Shown here: positions 6,983-15,543 of the stretch, piece by piece | Layout: every line of letters begins with the position of its first letter | How positions within the stretch are numbered: position 1 is the first letter of the stretch | Source: Chloroflexota bacterium | GTDB lineage: Bacteria > Chloroflexota > Dehalococcoidia > Lucifugimonadales > Lucifugimonadaceae | DNA length: 64,000 nucleotides | Assembly: GCA_027624075.1 (NCBI GenBank) | Contig: JAQBUH010000012.1 | Coordinates: forward strand, 1-64,000 | Reading direction: 5' to 3' | Made by a program: the position numbers and the translations under genes | Notes under the pieces: model-generated | The model's input: the letters and a program-made list of their open reading frames with translations, nothing else | Told to the model about the DNA's origin: nothing | Database searches by the model: none

Positions 6983-8008
6983 CTACGGATAGACCGGGAG
7001 TCCTTTCAGACCGGCGGTCTCCTCCAGGCCAAGCATGATGTTCATGTTCTGGACGCCTGCTCCGGCCGCGCCCTTCACCAGGTTATCCAGGGCGCTTATC
7101 ACTATGAGCATGCCGGTTTCGTTGTTAACAGACGGATAGAGCAGGCAGTCGTTGCTGCCCCAGGTCTGTTTGGTCGCAGGCGGCGCAGGGACCACACGCG
7201 CAAAAGGCTCGTCTGCGTAGAACTCCCGGAACATCTCATCGACCTCCGCCTGCGTCACATCCTTGCTCAGCTTTGCGTAGTGTGTTCCCAGGATCCCTCT
7301 TGTCATTGGCGCCAGGTGCGGCACGAAGGTGACGCTAACATTGCCGTTCGATGAAAGGGCGCTGAGTTCCTGAGTCATCTCAGGCAGGTGCCGGTGACCG
7401 CGCAGGCCGTAAGCCGACATGTTGTCGTTCAACTCGGAGAAGCCGTACTCCACCGCGGCAGAGCGGCCGGCGCCGGAGATGCCTGACTTGCAGTCGCTTA
7501 TCACATCTGTTTGCACGATTCCCGCCTGGACCGCAGGCGCCATTGCCAGCACTGTGCCTGTTGGGAAGCATCCCGGGTTGGCGACCAGCTTTGTCTGCCG
7601 TATCTCTGAGCGGTGCAACTCGGGGAGGCCGTAGACCGCGGTCTCGATGTGATGCGGGCACGGGTGCTCAACCTTGTACCACCGCTCGTACGTCGGCAGG
7701 TCCTTGAGGCGGAAGTCAGCGCTGATATCGACCACCGGAACGCCTTTGTCGATGTACGGGGCGAGCTTCTCTGCGCTTGCGGCGTGCGGTAGAGCCGAGA
7801 ACACGAAGTCGACAGACTCCTCGATCTCGGAAGTGATCGTCATCGACGCCTCTCGCAGGTGCGGAAACACTTCGGAGAGCTGCTTCCCGGCCGCGCTTCG
7901 CCCGGTGACGCTGACCAGTTCCACCTCAGGGTGGTTGTGCAGAATGCGTGCAAGCTCTGAGCCGGCGTAACCGGTCACGTTGATGATGCCGACCCTGGTG
8001 CTGCTCAT
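6983..8008 (-). CDS. argC: N-acetyl-gamma-glutamyl-phosphate reductase
   Basis: 341 residues. This is the third step of arginine synthesis, NADPH-dependent reduction of N-acetylglutamyl phosphate to the semialdehyde. The N-terminal Rossmann fold starts VGIINVTGYAGSELARIL. The catalytic cysteine is in VANPGCFPTG at about residue 149, and the C-terminal dimerisation part ends in a normal position. GGAG lies 9 bases before the ATG. No other arg gene is near, so the pathway is scattered. It is the last gene of the leftward run and is followed by the tRNA. Confidence 0.93.
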   Translation of the reverse strand: MSSTRVGIINVTGYAGSELARILHNHPEVELVSVTGRSAAGKQLSEVFPHLREASMTITSEIEESVDFVFSALPHAASAEKLAPYIDKGVPVVDISADFRLKDLPTYERWYKVEHPCPHHIETAVYGLPELHRSEIRQTKLVANPGCFPTGTVLAMAPAVQAGIVQTDVISDCKSGISGAGRSAAVEYGFSELNDNMSAYGLRGHRHLPEMTQELSALSSNGNVSVTFVPHLAPMTRGILGTHYAKLSKDVTQAEVDEMFREFYADEPFARVVPAPPATKQTWGSNDCLLYPSVNNETGMLIVISALDNLVKGAAGAGVQNMNIMLGLEETAGLKGLPVYP

Positions 8009-8157
8009 TTAGCCACTCCGCGAGCTGTGTCGTGCCCCGAAACTTAACGGGTGTGCAAACTCGGATTTTAACACCGGCGCCGGGCCGCAAAAGAGCGGCG
8101 ATCAGGCAAATTCTTGTGATTAGCGGCTCGAATGGCAGACCGAACAGCAGTGGGAGC

Positions 8158-8892
8158 TCAAACGAACTTGCCGCGAGATGGACAGCGCTCCGCCAGCGGG
8201 CACCGGTCACAAAGCGGGCGGCGGGCCTTGCAGACCCGGCGGCCGTGGGTGATCAGCAACACGTGCAGGCTGAACCGGTCTTCCGGCGCAACGATCTTCT
8301 CCAGGACCTCGTGAGCGTCGTCTGCATTCGTGCCGTCGCGGATCATCCCCAGCCTGCCTGAGACGCGGTGAATGTGCGTGTCGACAGGCATGGCTGGCAT
8401 CCCGAGGGCGAACGCCATTACAACTGCCGCCGTCTTCGGGCCCACTCCCGGAAGCGTCGTAAGCCACTTGCGGGCCTCATCGGCACTAAAGCTCTTGAGG
8501 AACTCAAGCTCCAGTGCTCCGTGCCGCTCAACAATCTCCCGCAGGATGCTCTGGATGCGAACCGACTTCTGGTTCGCCAGCCCCCCGCGCTGGATTGCCG
8601 CGGCTACCGCGGTGACCTCCGCTTCGATCACCTCACCCCACGAAGGCATCCGGCGCCGCAGCTCATCGAAGGCGCGCTCAGCGTTCAGGTCTGAGGTGTG
8701 CTGAGTGAGAACTGTGAAGATCAGCTCGTCCAGCGCGTTGTAGCGCGGCCGCCACTCGACAGGGCCGTACAGCGGCGTCAGCTTCTCGAAGATGAGATCG
8801 ACGGGGACCGGCAGATTGCGAGGCGGCGAGAGCTTATTTCGCCGGGCCGGACGCCGGACGGGCTGCCGGGCCCGGCTGACGCGCGGGGGCAT
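8158..8892 (-). CDS. nth: Endonuclease III (base-excision DNA glycosylase/AP lyase)
   Basis: 244 residues with a 28-residue Arg/Pro-rich N-terminal extension. The helix-hairpin-helix reads LPGVGPKTAAVV with the catalytic lysine, followed by the catalytic aspartate in PVDTHIHRV. The C-terminal [4Fe-4S] site is intact with spacing C-x6-C-x2-C-x5-C (CKARRPLCDRCPLAERC). It excises oxidised pyrimidines and cleaves the abasic site. Its ATG is 3 bp after the stop of the prenyl synthase gene, so the two are co-transcribed. Confidence 0.92.
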   Translation of the reverse strand: MPPRVSRARQPVRRPARRNKLSPPRNLPVPVDLIFEKLTPLYGPVEWRPRYNALDELIFTVLTQHTSDLNAERAFDELRRRMPSWGEVIEAEVTAVAAAIQRGGLANQKSVRIQSILREIVERHGALELEFLKSFSADEARKWLTTLPGVGPKTAAVVMAFALGMPAMPVDTHIHRVSGRLGMIRDGTNADDAHEVLEKIVAPEDRFSLHVLLITHGRRVCKARRPLCDRCPLAERCPSRGKFV

Positions 8893-8895
8893 CAG

Positions 8896-9936
8896 CTAAA
8901 ACTGCCTGTCCCGGATGTAGTCCGTCAACTCGACTAGCGCGTCCCGGGATGGAGACGGCGGCAGCGGCTCCAGGCTCCGCATCGCCTCTGAGATGTAGTC
9001 ATTGGCGATCTGGCGTGAGCGGCGGAGCGCGTCCGACCCGCAGATGGCGTCGTAGGCGACGGTCAGCAGGCGAGGCCGGTCGGCCACAGGCGCCGTCATG
9101 AAAGCGCTCACCGCTTCAGACGCGTCGCCACTCTCGATTGCGAGGATTGCCGGCAGCGTCAGCACACCGTTTGCAAGGTCGTTGGCGGTTGGCTTCCCAA
9201 GTAGTTCAGGGCTCGACTCGTAGTCGAGCAGGTCGTCCAGCACCTGGTATGCCATGCCAAGGTTGTAGCCGTATCGCCGCAGGCTGGCCACCGACTCCTC
9301 GTCGCCCTCTCCCAGCACCGCGCCGCTCTCGGCGGAGGTTGAGAAGAGGGAGGCGGTCTTGTCATAGATGCGTTCGAGATACTTCTTGCGGTCCGTTTTG
9401 AGCGACCAGGACTCAAGGATCTCGTTCAGCTCGCCGCGGGAAAGCTCGGCGATGGTCTGTGCAAAGCGGCGGATCAGGCGGACGCTGTTTGTGTCACAGA
9501 CGAATGTCGCCGAAGTTGCGAACACGAAGTCGCCCAGCAGCACTGCGATGTTGCCGCCCCAGAGGTTGGAAGCGGTGGCGTGGCCGCGCCTCGTGTCTGC
9601 GCTGTCTACCGTGTCATCGTGGATAAGGCTGGCGATGTGGAGCAGTTCGACGGCCGTCGCCATCTTGATGGTCCGTTCGTCCGGGACGCGGCCCCAGAGT
9701 TTCGAGACCAGCAGAGTTATCGCAGGCCGGATGCGCTTGCCTGGTGTTGCCAGGACCTGCGCAAGCCGGGCCTCGATCTCTGGCGGCGGCCCTGTAGTCT
9801 CGCTCTCTGCCACCCCGGCGATATTAGCAATGACCTCGTCCAGGTCTTCTGCGACCGGGGTGTAGATTCTCTCTTTGGCATCGGCTCCGAGCAACTGGTA
9901 CCTACCCTGGCCGTCCCAGACGGGCGTTTTCCTCAT
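8896..9936 (-). CDS. Polyprenyl (trans-isoprenyl) diphosphate synthase
   Basis: 346 residues. The two Asp-rich motifs that bind Mg-diphosphate are present: LIHDDTVDSADTRRG (first, DDxxD) and YQVLDDLLDYES (second). The residues before the first motif are bulky or medium (SLIHDD), consistent with a medium- or long-chain product for a quinone side chain. The product length cannot be fixed by eye. An N-terminal extension of about 25 residues precedes the usual helix. The start overlaps the 3' end of metG by 35 bp, indicating translational coupling. Confidence 0.85.
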   Translation of the reverse strand: MRKTPVWDGQGRYQLLGADAKERIYTPVAEDLDEVIANIAGVAESETTGPPPEIEARLAQVLATPGKRIRPAITLLVSKLWGRVPDERTIKMATAVELLHIASLIHDDTVDSADTRRGHATASNLWGGNIAVLLGDFVFATSATFVCDTNSVRLIRRFAQTIAELSRGELNEILESWSLKTDRKKYLERIYDKTASLFSTSAESGAVLGEGDEESVASLRRYGYNLGMAYQVLDDLLDYESSPELLGKPTANDLANGVLTLPAILAIESGDASEAVSAFMTAPVADRPRLLTVAYDAICGSDALRRSRQIANDYISEAMRSLEPLPPSPSRDALVELTDYIRDRQF

Positions 9937-11572
9937 CTACGATGCTGTCATCCAGCTTCCGGAACAGCGGAGCCGGCGGACCCAGCTTTGTTCCAGGGAC
10001 CACCTCGACCCTGTTCCAGCCGTCAGACGCGATATCGCCCGCGAGCCCAAGCATACCGTGAATCTTTTCGCAAGACGACGGTAAGAAGGGTGAGAACACG
10101 GTCCGTAGTGTCGCAATGATGTTGAGTCCGGTCCAGAGCGTGGTGGCTGCGATGGCGCGGTCCTGCTTGACCGTTGCCCATGGCTGCTTCTGGTCGATAT
10201 AGCGGTTGCCGTGCTGCGCCAGCGCCATTGCGGCCCGCAGGCCGTCACGGAAGTTCCGCGCGTCCAGCGCCGCCGCAACGTCACGGACCGCAGTGTCGCA
10301 TGCCGCAAGCGCTGCCTCATCTGCCTCGTCCAGGTCACCTGGCTCAGGCGCCGCGCCGTCGAAGTTTCGCGATGTGATTGTCAGGACGCGGTGGACGAAG
10401 TTGCCGAATGTTGCCACAAGCTCATTGTTGTTGGCGGCGTGAAAACCGGCCCACGTGAACTCCGAGTCCGAGGTCTCAGGCATGATCGAGGTCAGGTAGT
10501 AGCGTAGCGGGTCGACATCGTACCGCTCAAGGTAGTCAGGCAGCCACACTGCGTTGCCACGGCTCTTCGAGAAACCGGTTGCGCCGAGGTTCAGGTACTC
10601 GTTGGCGACCACATCAGTCGGCAGGTTCAGGCCGCCGTAACCCATCAGGATTGCTGGCCAGATGATGGCGTGGAACGGGATGTTGTCCTTGCCCTGGAAG
10701 TAGTAGGTCTCAGCGGACTCATCCTTCCAGAAGGCCTCCCACGCATCCGGCTTGCCCTGCTGCTCCGCCAGCAGCTTAGTGGCCGACAGGTAGCCCATCA
10801 CGGCCTCAAACCAGACATAGATGCGCTTGGTTTCGTAGCCCTCGACCGGGACGGTCACACCCCATTCGATGTCACGGGTTATGGCGCGGTCACGCAGCCC
10901 TTCCCGGATGTAGTTCATGGCGCCGTTGCGAACGTTGGGACGCCAGTCCGTCTTGGACCCGAGCCACGTGGCGAGCCGGTCTTGGAACTCGCTCAGCTTG
11001 AAGTACAGGTGCTTCGTGTCCCTGAACTCAGGCGTCGAGCCGTCCCGCTTCGAGCGGATGTCGATCAGGTCTGACGGGTCGAGCGTACGCCCGCAGTTGT
11101 CGCACTGGTCACCGCGCGCGTCGGCGAAGCCGCAGTGCGGACAGGTGCCTTCGACGAAGCGGTCTGAGAGGAACCGCTGCTCTGTGAGCGAGTAAGGCAT
11201 CGACTGCGACGCCTCGTAGAACAGTCCCTTTTCGTCCAGCACGCGGAACATGTCGTGGACAACGTCCCGGTGGTGGTCGGTGTGGGTGTGTGTGTAGATG
11301 TCGTAGCTGAAACCCATCTGCTTGAAACAGCGGGACCAGATCTCGTGATAACGGCCTGCGATCTCTTCGGGCGTGACGCCGTCGTCGATGGCGCGCAGGG
11401 CGGTTGGGGTCCCGTGCATGTCGGAGCCGGAGACCATCGCCACATTGTTCCCTGCAAGCCGGTGGTAGCGGGCGAAGATGTCCGCCGGCATGTTCATCCC
11501 TGCGATGTGGCCGAGATGTGGCGCGTTGTTGACGTAAGGCCACGCCACGCAGACGAGGATGTTTCTTGGCAA
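9902..11572 (-). CDS. metG: Methionyl-tRNA synthetase
   Basis: 556 residues. The class I signature HLGH is at residues 19-22, and the KMSKS-equivalent reads FSKSRGN. The zinc knuckle in the connective peptide has four cysteines (CPHCGF and CDNCGRT). The anticodon-binding helical domain is present, but the C-terminal EMAP-like tRNA-binding domain of longer enzymes is absent. The only reasonable start is TTG at 11572, since an in-frame stop lies upstream and no ATG fits. No clear Shine-Dalgarno is visible, which is unusual. A promoter with a perfect TATAAT lies about 80 bp upstream. Confidence 0.93.
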   Translation of the reverse strand: MPRNILVCVAWPYVNNAPHLGHIAGMNMPADIFARYHRLAGNNVAMVSGSDMHGTPTALRAIDDGVTPEEIAGRYHEIWSRCFKQMGFSYDIYTHTHTDHHRDVVHDMFRVLDEKGLFYEASQSMPYSLTEQRFLSDRFVEGTCPHCGFADARGDQCDNCGRTLDPSDLIDIRSKRDGSTPEFRDTKHLYFKLSEFQDRLATWLGSKTDWRPNVRNGAMNYIREGLRDRAITRDIEWGVTVPVEGYETKRIYVWFEAVMGYLSATKLLAEQQGKPDAWEAFWKDESAETYYFQGKDNIPFHAIIWPAILMGYGGLNLPTDVVANEYLNLGATGFSKSRGNAVWLPDYLERYDVDPLRYYLTSIMPETSDSEFTWAGFHAANNNELVATFGNFVHRVLTITSRNFDGAAPEPGDLDEADEAALAACDTAVRDVAAALDARNFRDGLRAAMALAQHGNRYIDQKQPWATVKQDRAIAATTLWTGLNIIATLRTVFSPFLPSSCEKIHGMLGLAGDIASDGWNRVEVVPGTKLGPPAPLFRKLDDSIVDEENARLGRPG

Positions 11573-11626
11573 AGGAAAATGGCTCTGTTCGCGCTAAGGC
11601 TGAGATGCGAGTGGAAGATGGCTGAC

Positions 11627-11677
11627 TGCCGGTTCATTCCGGCACTCTCATTATAGCTGTGAGCCCATGTCTATCAG
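11627..11677 (-). promoter_or_regulatory. metG promoter and 5' hairpin
   Basis: Minus strand: -35-like CTGATA (11672-11677), 16-bp spacer, perfect -10 TATAAT (11650-11655). Starting 5 bp after the -10 is a hairpin, TGCCGG (11639-11644) with CCGGCA (11627-11632), loop 6. The transcript would begin almost at the hairpin, so this may protect the 5' end. No T-box specifier structure is evident. Confidence 0.5.
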
Positions 11678-11736
11678 ATCACAAGTATTGGGGCCAGTTT
11701 CTCTATGGCGCCGCATGGGGTGTCTGGGCCGGCCCG

Positions 11737-12561
11737 TTAGTCTGGCCGTTGCGCTGCGAGGACTATCGGGTAGACGCGTGAGCGAGGCGCGCCGGTTTCT
11801 GCGATCACTTGCTGGACCGCGGCTCTGCCCCTGAGCCCCGCTTTCAGCACGCTCTCGGCGGTGGTTACGATCAGCTCATCCGTGATGGTGACCGCCGTCA
11901 CAGGACCCGCAGAGAGCACGACTACGAACTCGCCTCTCGGTTGGGCGAAGTGCCTGAGCGCGCTGTCCGCCGTCCCGCGGAACACCTCTTCGTGCAGCTT
12001 TGTCAGCTCACGGCACACGGCGAGCTCCCTGTCCGGAGCGATTGCGGCGATGTCCTCAAGCGTCTTGCGGAACCTGTGAGGCGCTTCGAGCACCACGAGC
12101 GTCATAGGCAGCGCCATGCTTTCGGCCAGGAACTGTCGGCGTTCCGCCTGTTTCCTTGGCGGAAAACCCAGGAAGGCAAAGCGGTCCCCGCCGAACCCGC
12201 TTGCTGACAGCGCTGCTGTAACCGCAGACGGTCCAGCGATTGGCGTGATCTTGTGACCGGCCTCCGCCGCCTCTCGCACGAGGATGGCGCCGGGGTCGGA
12301 CACGGCCGGAGTGCCGGCGTCTGTCATGAGAGCCAGGTCGGCCGACTCGAGGTGTTCGAGCAGTTGCCTCAGGCGTCCGGGCGGGCTGTTCTCGTTGTAG
12401 CTCAGCATCCGGGCACTGCTGCCCGCATGGTTGAGCAGCTTTCGGGAGACGCGTGTATCTTCGGCGGCAATCAGGGGGACGGTGCGAAGCGTTTCGGCGG
12501 CACGCGGCGAGAGGTCCTGCAGGTTGCCGATGGGCGTTGCGACGACGAAAAGTGTGCTCAT
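11737..12561 (-). CDS. rsmI: 16S rRNA (cytidine1402-2'-O)-methyltransferase
   Basis: 274 residues. It has the tetrapyrrole-methylase fold with the RsmI start STLFVVATPIGNLQDLS, the AAEDTRVSRKLL segment, the LMTDAGTPAVSDPG loop and the PIAGPSAVTAALSASG motif. It 2'-O-methylates C1402 in the ribosomal P site using SAM. The C-terminus ends soon after the last domain, without extra parts. A 560-bp repeat-rich spacer separates it from lipA upstream. Confidence 0.93.
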   Translation of the reverse strand: MSTLFVVATPIGNLQDLSPRAAETLRTVPLIAAEDTRVSRKLLNHAGSSARMLSYNENSPPGRLRQLLEHLESADLALMTDAGTPAVSDPGAILVREAAEAGHKITPIAGPSAVTAALSASGFGGDRFAFLGFPPRKQAERRQFLAESMALPMTLVVLEAPHRFRKTLEDIAAIAPDRELAVCRELTKLHEEVFRGTADSALRHFAQPRGEFVVVLSAGPVTAVTITDELIVTTAESVLKAGLRGRAAVQQVIAETGAPRSRVYPIVLAAQRPD

Positions 12562-12641
12562 GGATGTGGCTGCGACAGACTGGAGTGAATGGGCTTTGCT
12601 GTCATCCTCTAGCTGCCGCGGGTGCTGGTAAGTGTGCGCCC

Positions 12642-12707
12642 GAGGGAGTTAGGGGGTTGGCTGTTTTTGTCATGTTGAACCTGATTGGCTCTGAATATAA
12701 CTCCCTC
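12642..12707. repeat. 10-bp inverted repeat in the rsmI-lipA spacer
   Basis: GAGGGAGTTA (12642-12651) and its exact complement TAACTCCCTC (12698-12707) enclose 46 bp containing a TTTTTG run. It lies just upstream of rsmI, outside any gene, and is a candidate end pair of a very small decayed repeat. Confidence 0.5.
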
Positions 12708-12778
12708 TCTTGCTCAGGCACGCGCAGGCGGGTACTGGATGGGGAGAGGGACGCTGGTTGAGCAGAGGACGCATGATC

Positions 12779-13026
12779 TGTCATTCTGAGCTTGACTCAG
12801 AATCTCTCGTTGACCGGTTTCCTGAGAGACGCTGAATCAAGCTGGCTCTGTTGACATCGCGTTCTGCCTCCCTCACTTGAGAGCAGAGGGAGAAAGCTGG
12901 AGAGCGGGCACGGGCCGGAATCTGTCCTCTTGTGCCAAGGGGCCGCGCCCGTGGGGCAACCGGCAGGGCAATCTTACCGTTCCGGAACGGTTAACCGAGA
13001 GACTCCGGATCGAGTCCGGAGTGACA
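12779..13026. repeat. 248-bp repeat element with inverted, hairpin-forming ends
   Basis: The left end starts TGTCATTCTGAGCTTG (12779) and includes a perfect hairpin TTCTGAG-cttga-CTCAGAA, then TCTCTCGTTGACC. The right end, read on the other strand from 13026, starts TGTCACTCCGGACTCG with hairpin CTCCGGA-ctcga-TCCGGAG, then TCTCTCGGTTAACC. The two ends are therefore inverted copies of each other, and their stem differences are compensatory. A further internal hairpin is CTCCCTC (12868-12874) with GAGGGAG (12886-12892). There is no coding potential; the small ORFs here are rejected. It resembles a REP/MITE-type dispersed element. Confidence 0.65.
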
Positions 13027-13122
13027 ATCAAACCACCCTCTCCCCATATTCCAAACAGAGGCAAAGAGGATTTGATCAGCGCCAATTAAGTTCAGCGCGG
13101 CAATGCTGAGCCCTGAGCCGCC

Positions 13123-14049
13123 CTATCTGCCGGCGGCTGAAAGCAGCCTGTCGATCGCCGCCTCGTGCTGCTCGTCCGCGTGATAGGAGCTTCGCACAAG
13201 CGGCCCGGCTGCAACGTGCTTGAACCCCATCTGCAGCCCGGCTTCCTCGAATCCCTTGAACTCGTCCGGGTGGTAGAAGCGGATCAGCGGGTGGTGCCTC
13301 TTCGACGGCCGCAGGTACTGGCCGATGGTCAGGAGATCGCAGTCGGCCTCGCGCAGATCACGCATCGTGGCGAGGACCTCACCCTTCGTCTCGCCGATAC
13401 CGACCATCATGCCGGACTTGCTGGGCATGTGCGGATCGATCTCCTTCACACGCCTCAGCAGTTCCAGAGACAGATCATAATCGCCCTTCGGCCGCACCTT
13501 CGGGAATACCCTGCGCACCGTTTCGATGTTGTGGTTCAGCACCTCTGGGCGGGCTTTGACGACTGTCTCAAGGTGCTCTCGAACGCCCTGGAAATCGGGG
13601 ATGAGCACCTCTACCTTGCAGGTCGGAAGCAGGCGGTGGATCTGCCGGATGCTCATCGAAAAGATGCCAGCGCCGAAGTCCGGCAGGTCGTCGCGGTCGA
13701 CGGATGTGACGACCGTGTACTTGAGGTCCATGTCACGCACGGTCGAGGCGAGACGGAATGGCTCGCCGGCGTCTACGGCGCCGGGCCAACCGGTCTTGAC
13801 GTTGCAGTAGGAGCAGGCGCGGGTGCAGGTGTCGCCCAGGATCATGAAGGTGGCTGTCCTGCGGCCCCAGCAGTCGCCGATGTTTGGGCAGGCAGCCTCT
13901 TCGCAGACGGTGTTCAGTTTGGCGTTGCGGAACTTGCGGCGCAGGTCGAGATAGTCCTCGCCTCCCGGCGCCTGGACCTTGAACCACTCTGGGAGCCTGC
14001 GTTCGACAGTCATATGATCCTGTGCCGGCGGTCCGGCTTTCTCCCTCAT
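13123..14049 (-). CDS. lipA: Lipoyl synthase (radical SAM)
   Basis: 308 residues. Both iron-sulfur clusters are represented: the auxiliary-cluster motif C-x4-C-x5-C (CEEAACPNIGDC) and the radical-SAM motif C-x3-C-x2-C (CTRACSYC). The C-terminal serine ligand region RSSYHADE is present. It inserts two sulfurs into octanoyl-protein to make lipoate for 2-oxoacid dehydrogenases or the glycine cleavage system. A second in-frame ATG 12 codons in (MTVERRLPEW) is an equally plausible start. No lipB is next to it. Confidence 0.95.
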   Translation of the reverse strand: MREKAGPPAQDHMTVERRLPEWFKVQAPGGEDYLDLRRKFRNAKLNTVCEEAACPNIGDCWGRRTATFMILGDTCTRACSYCNVKTGWPGAVDAGEPFRLASTVRDMDLKYTVVTSVDRDDLPDFGAGIFSMSIRQIHRLLPTCKVEVLIPDFQGVREHLETVVKARPEVLNHNIETVRRVFPKVRPKGDYDLSLELLRRVKEIDPHMPSKSGMMVGIGETKGEVLATMRDLREADCDLLTIGQYLRPSKRHHPLIRFYHPDEFKGFEEAGLQMGFKHVAAGPLVRSSYHADEQHEAAIDRLLSAAGR

Positions 14050-14190
14050 TTACCCCGCCAAACCGGGCTGCGGTCCTCAGCTGTTTGTTACCGTCTTACT
14101 CGCTCATGCCGCGTCGCGGGTGCGTCGGCTTGCGCCGGACATGCGCACAATGAGCTTCTTCTCTTTTATCGTAGTTGAAATGGGCTGAGT

Positions 14191-15462
14191 TTGGGCAAGC
14201 GTAAGAGACGCCAGCGATACAGCGGTCCAGACCTCACTTCGCACCTCGGGCTTGAGAAGGGCGATCTGCTGGAGCTGGAACTTGGCGCGCACGCAGATGA
14301 CGGCAACCCGGTGGCGCGAATGCCGGGTCCAGAAGGCGTTCCTGTCAGTGTGATGGGCGGGCTGGCAGGCGAGAAGGTCCGCTGCGAGGTGGTCTGGATC
14401 AACCCGGACGCGATCTATGCCAGGGTGCGAGATGTGATCGAGCCGAGCGAATACAGGGTCGTCCCTCCCTGCGGCTACTTCCTGGACTGCACAGGCTGCC
14501 AGTGGCAGCATGTGTCGTACTCGCGCCAGCTTGAACTAAAGCATGCTCGCGTAGTTGCGGCGATGAGTAAGTATCCGGCGCTTTCTGGCTTCGGTGTCGC
14601 GCCTGTCGCAGGTAGTGAAAACCAGCTCGGTTACCGCAACCACGCACGCTTCACGGTCTCCCGCTGGCCGGAAAACCGTGGCCAGGTTGGGTTCATGAAC
14701 GCTGTAAGCAGGCGGTTCGTGCGCGTCGACCGCTGCCTCTTGATGAACGGACCCGTGAACGCGGTGTTGGCAGAGGTTCAGGGCAGGCTGTCCGGCATGA
14801 GCCAGTTTTCAGTCCGGGCCAGCGGCGCGACGGGCTCGTTGCTGATCCAACCGCCGCTCCCGGTCGAGGCCGGAGCGCCCGGCGTAAGCTCGCCGCCTTC
14901 GGGCCAGAAACACTATGAGGAGTCTGCCGCCGGTAGGTCGTTCCGGGTCGCTTCCCCTTCATTCTTCCAGGTGAACATCGGCCAACTAGAGCGGATGGTG
15001 GAGCTGATCGAATCGATGCTTGGCCTGGACGGAAACGGCACGCTGCTCGACGCATACTCTGGCGTCGGCACCTTTTCGGTGCTGCTGGCGCCGCACGTTG
15101 AGCGGGTTATCGCCATCGAGGAGTCTGCGGCGGGCGTTGCAGACGCGCAGGCCAACGCCGCCGGACTCTCGAACATTGAGTTCATGCAGGGCAAGTCAGA
15201 GGAGCTGATGCCTGGCCTTGCCGGCGATGTCGACTATGTGATCCTCGACCCGCCGCGCGCCGGCTGCATGCCGGATGCGCTTGACGCCGTTGCCAGGATG
15301 CGGCCTGCGAAGGTCGTGCTCGTCTCATGTGACACGGAGGCGATGGCCCGCGATCAGGCCCGCATGGTTGGCGACGGGTTTAAACTGGTGAGCGTTCAAC
15401 CGGTGGACATGTTTCCTCAAACCCGGCATGTTGAGGTCCTGTCCTTACTTGAGTGGGCTTGA
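14191..15462 (+). CDS. RlmD/RumA-type RNA (uracil-5-)-methyltransferase
   Basis: 423 residues from a TTG start. An N-terminal TRAM-like region (residues about 20-80) is followed by a Cys cluster CGYFLDCTGCQW, typical of the [4Fe-4S] in RumA-like enzymes. The SAM motif is LLDAYSGVGTFSVLLA, the DPPRAGC motif follows, and the catalytic nucleophile is the cysteine in VLVSCDTEAMARD. It makes 5-methyluridine in 23S rRNA, or in tRNA in some relatives, so the exact site cannot be assigned. The 3' end runs directly into a 10-bp tandem tract. Confidence 0.85.
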   Translation: MGKRKRRQRYSGPDLTSHLGLEKGDLLELELGAHADDGNPVARMPGPEGVPVSVMGGLAGEKVRCEVVWINPDAIYARVRDVIEPSEYRVVPPCGYFLDCTGCQWQHVSYSRQLELKHARVVAAMSKYPALSGFGVAPVAGSENQLGYRNHARFTVSRWPENRGQVGFMNAVSRRFVRVDRCLLMNGPVNAVLAEVQGRLSGMSQFSVRASGATGSLLIQPPLPVEAGAPGVSSPPSGQKHYEESAAGRSFRVASPSFFQVNIGQLERMVELIESMLGLDGNGTLLDAYSGVGTFSVLLAPHVERVIAIEESAAGVADAQANAAGLSNIEFMQGKSEELMPGLAGDVDYVILDPPRAGCMPDALDAVARMRPAKVVLVSCDTEAMARDQARMVGDGFKLVSVQPVDMFPQTRHVEVLSLLEWA

Positions 15463-15487
15463 ACGGGTTTGAACGGGCTTGAATGGC
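15448..15487. repeat. 10-bp tandem tract, CTTGAACGGG x4
   Basis: Four imperfect copies: CTTGAGTGGG, CTTGAACGGG, TTTGAACGGG and CTTGAATGGC. The tract spans the stop codon of the methyltransferase (TGA 15460-15462). Looser 9-bp repetition (TCAACAGGG, CCAACAGGG) continues at 15571-15597 inside the start of maf. Confidence 0.7.
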
Positions 15488-15543
15488 CGCCAGGTCATGT
15501 GGCCTGAGGATTTGCCAACATTGCCAGCAGGGCAGATCGAGCG

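Noticed and set aside
12877-13089. 70-codon ORFs on both strands in the rsmI-lipA spacer
   Set aside because: They lie within the repeat element with hairpin ends and have no ribosome sites.
13165-14178. 337-codon ORF on the plus strand
   Set aside because: Antisense to lipA, whose cysteine motifs are unmistakable on the other strand.
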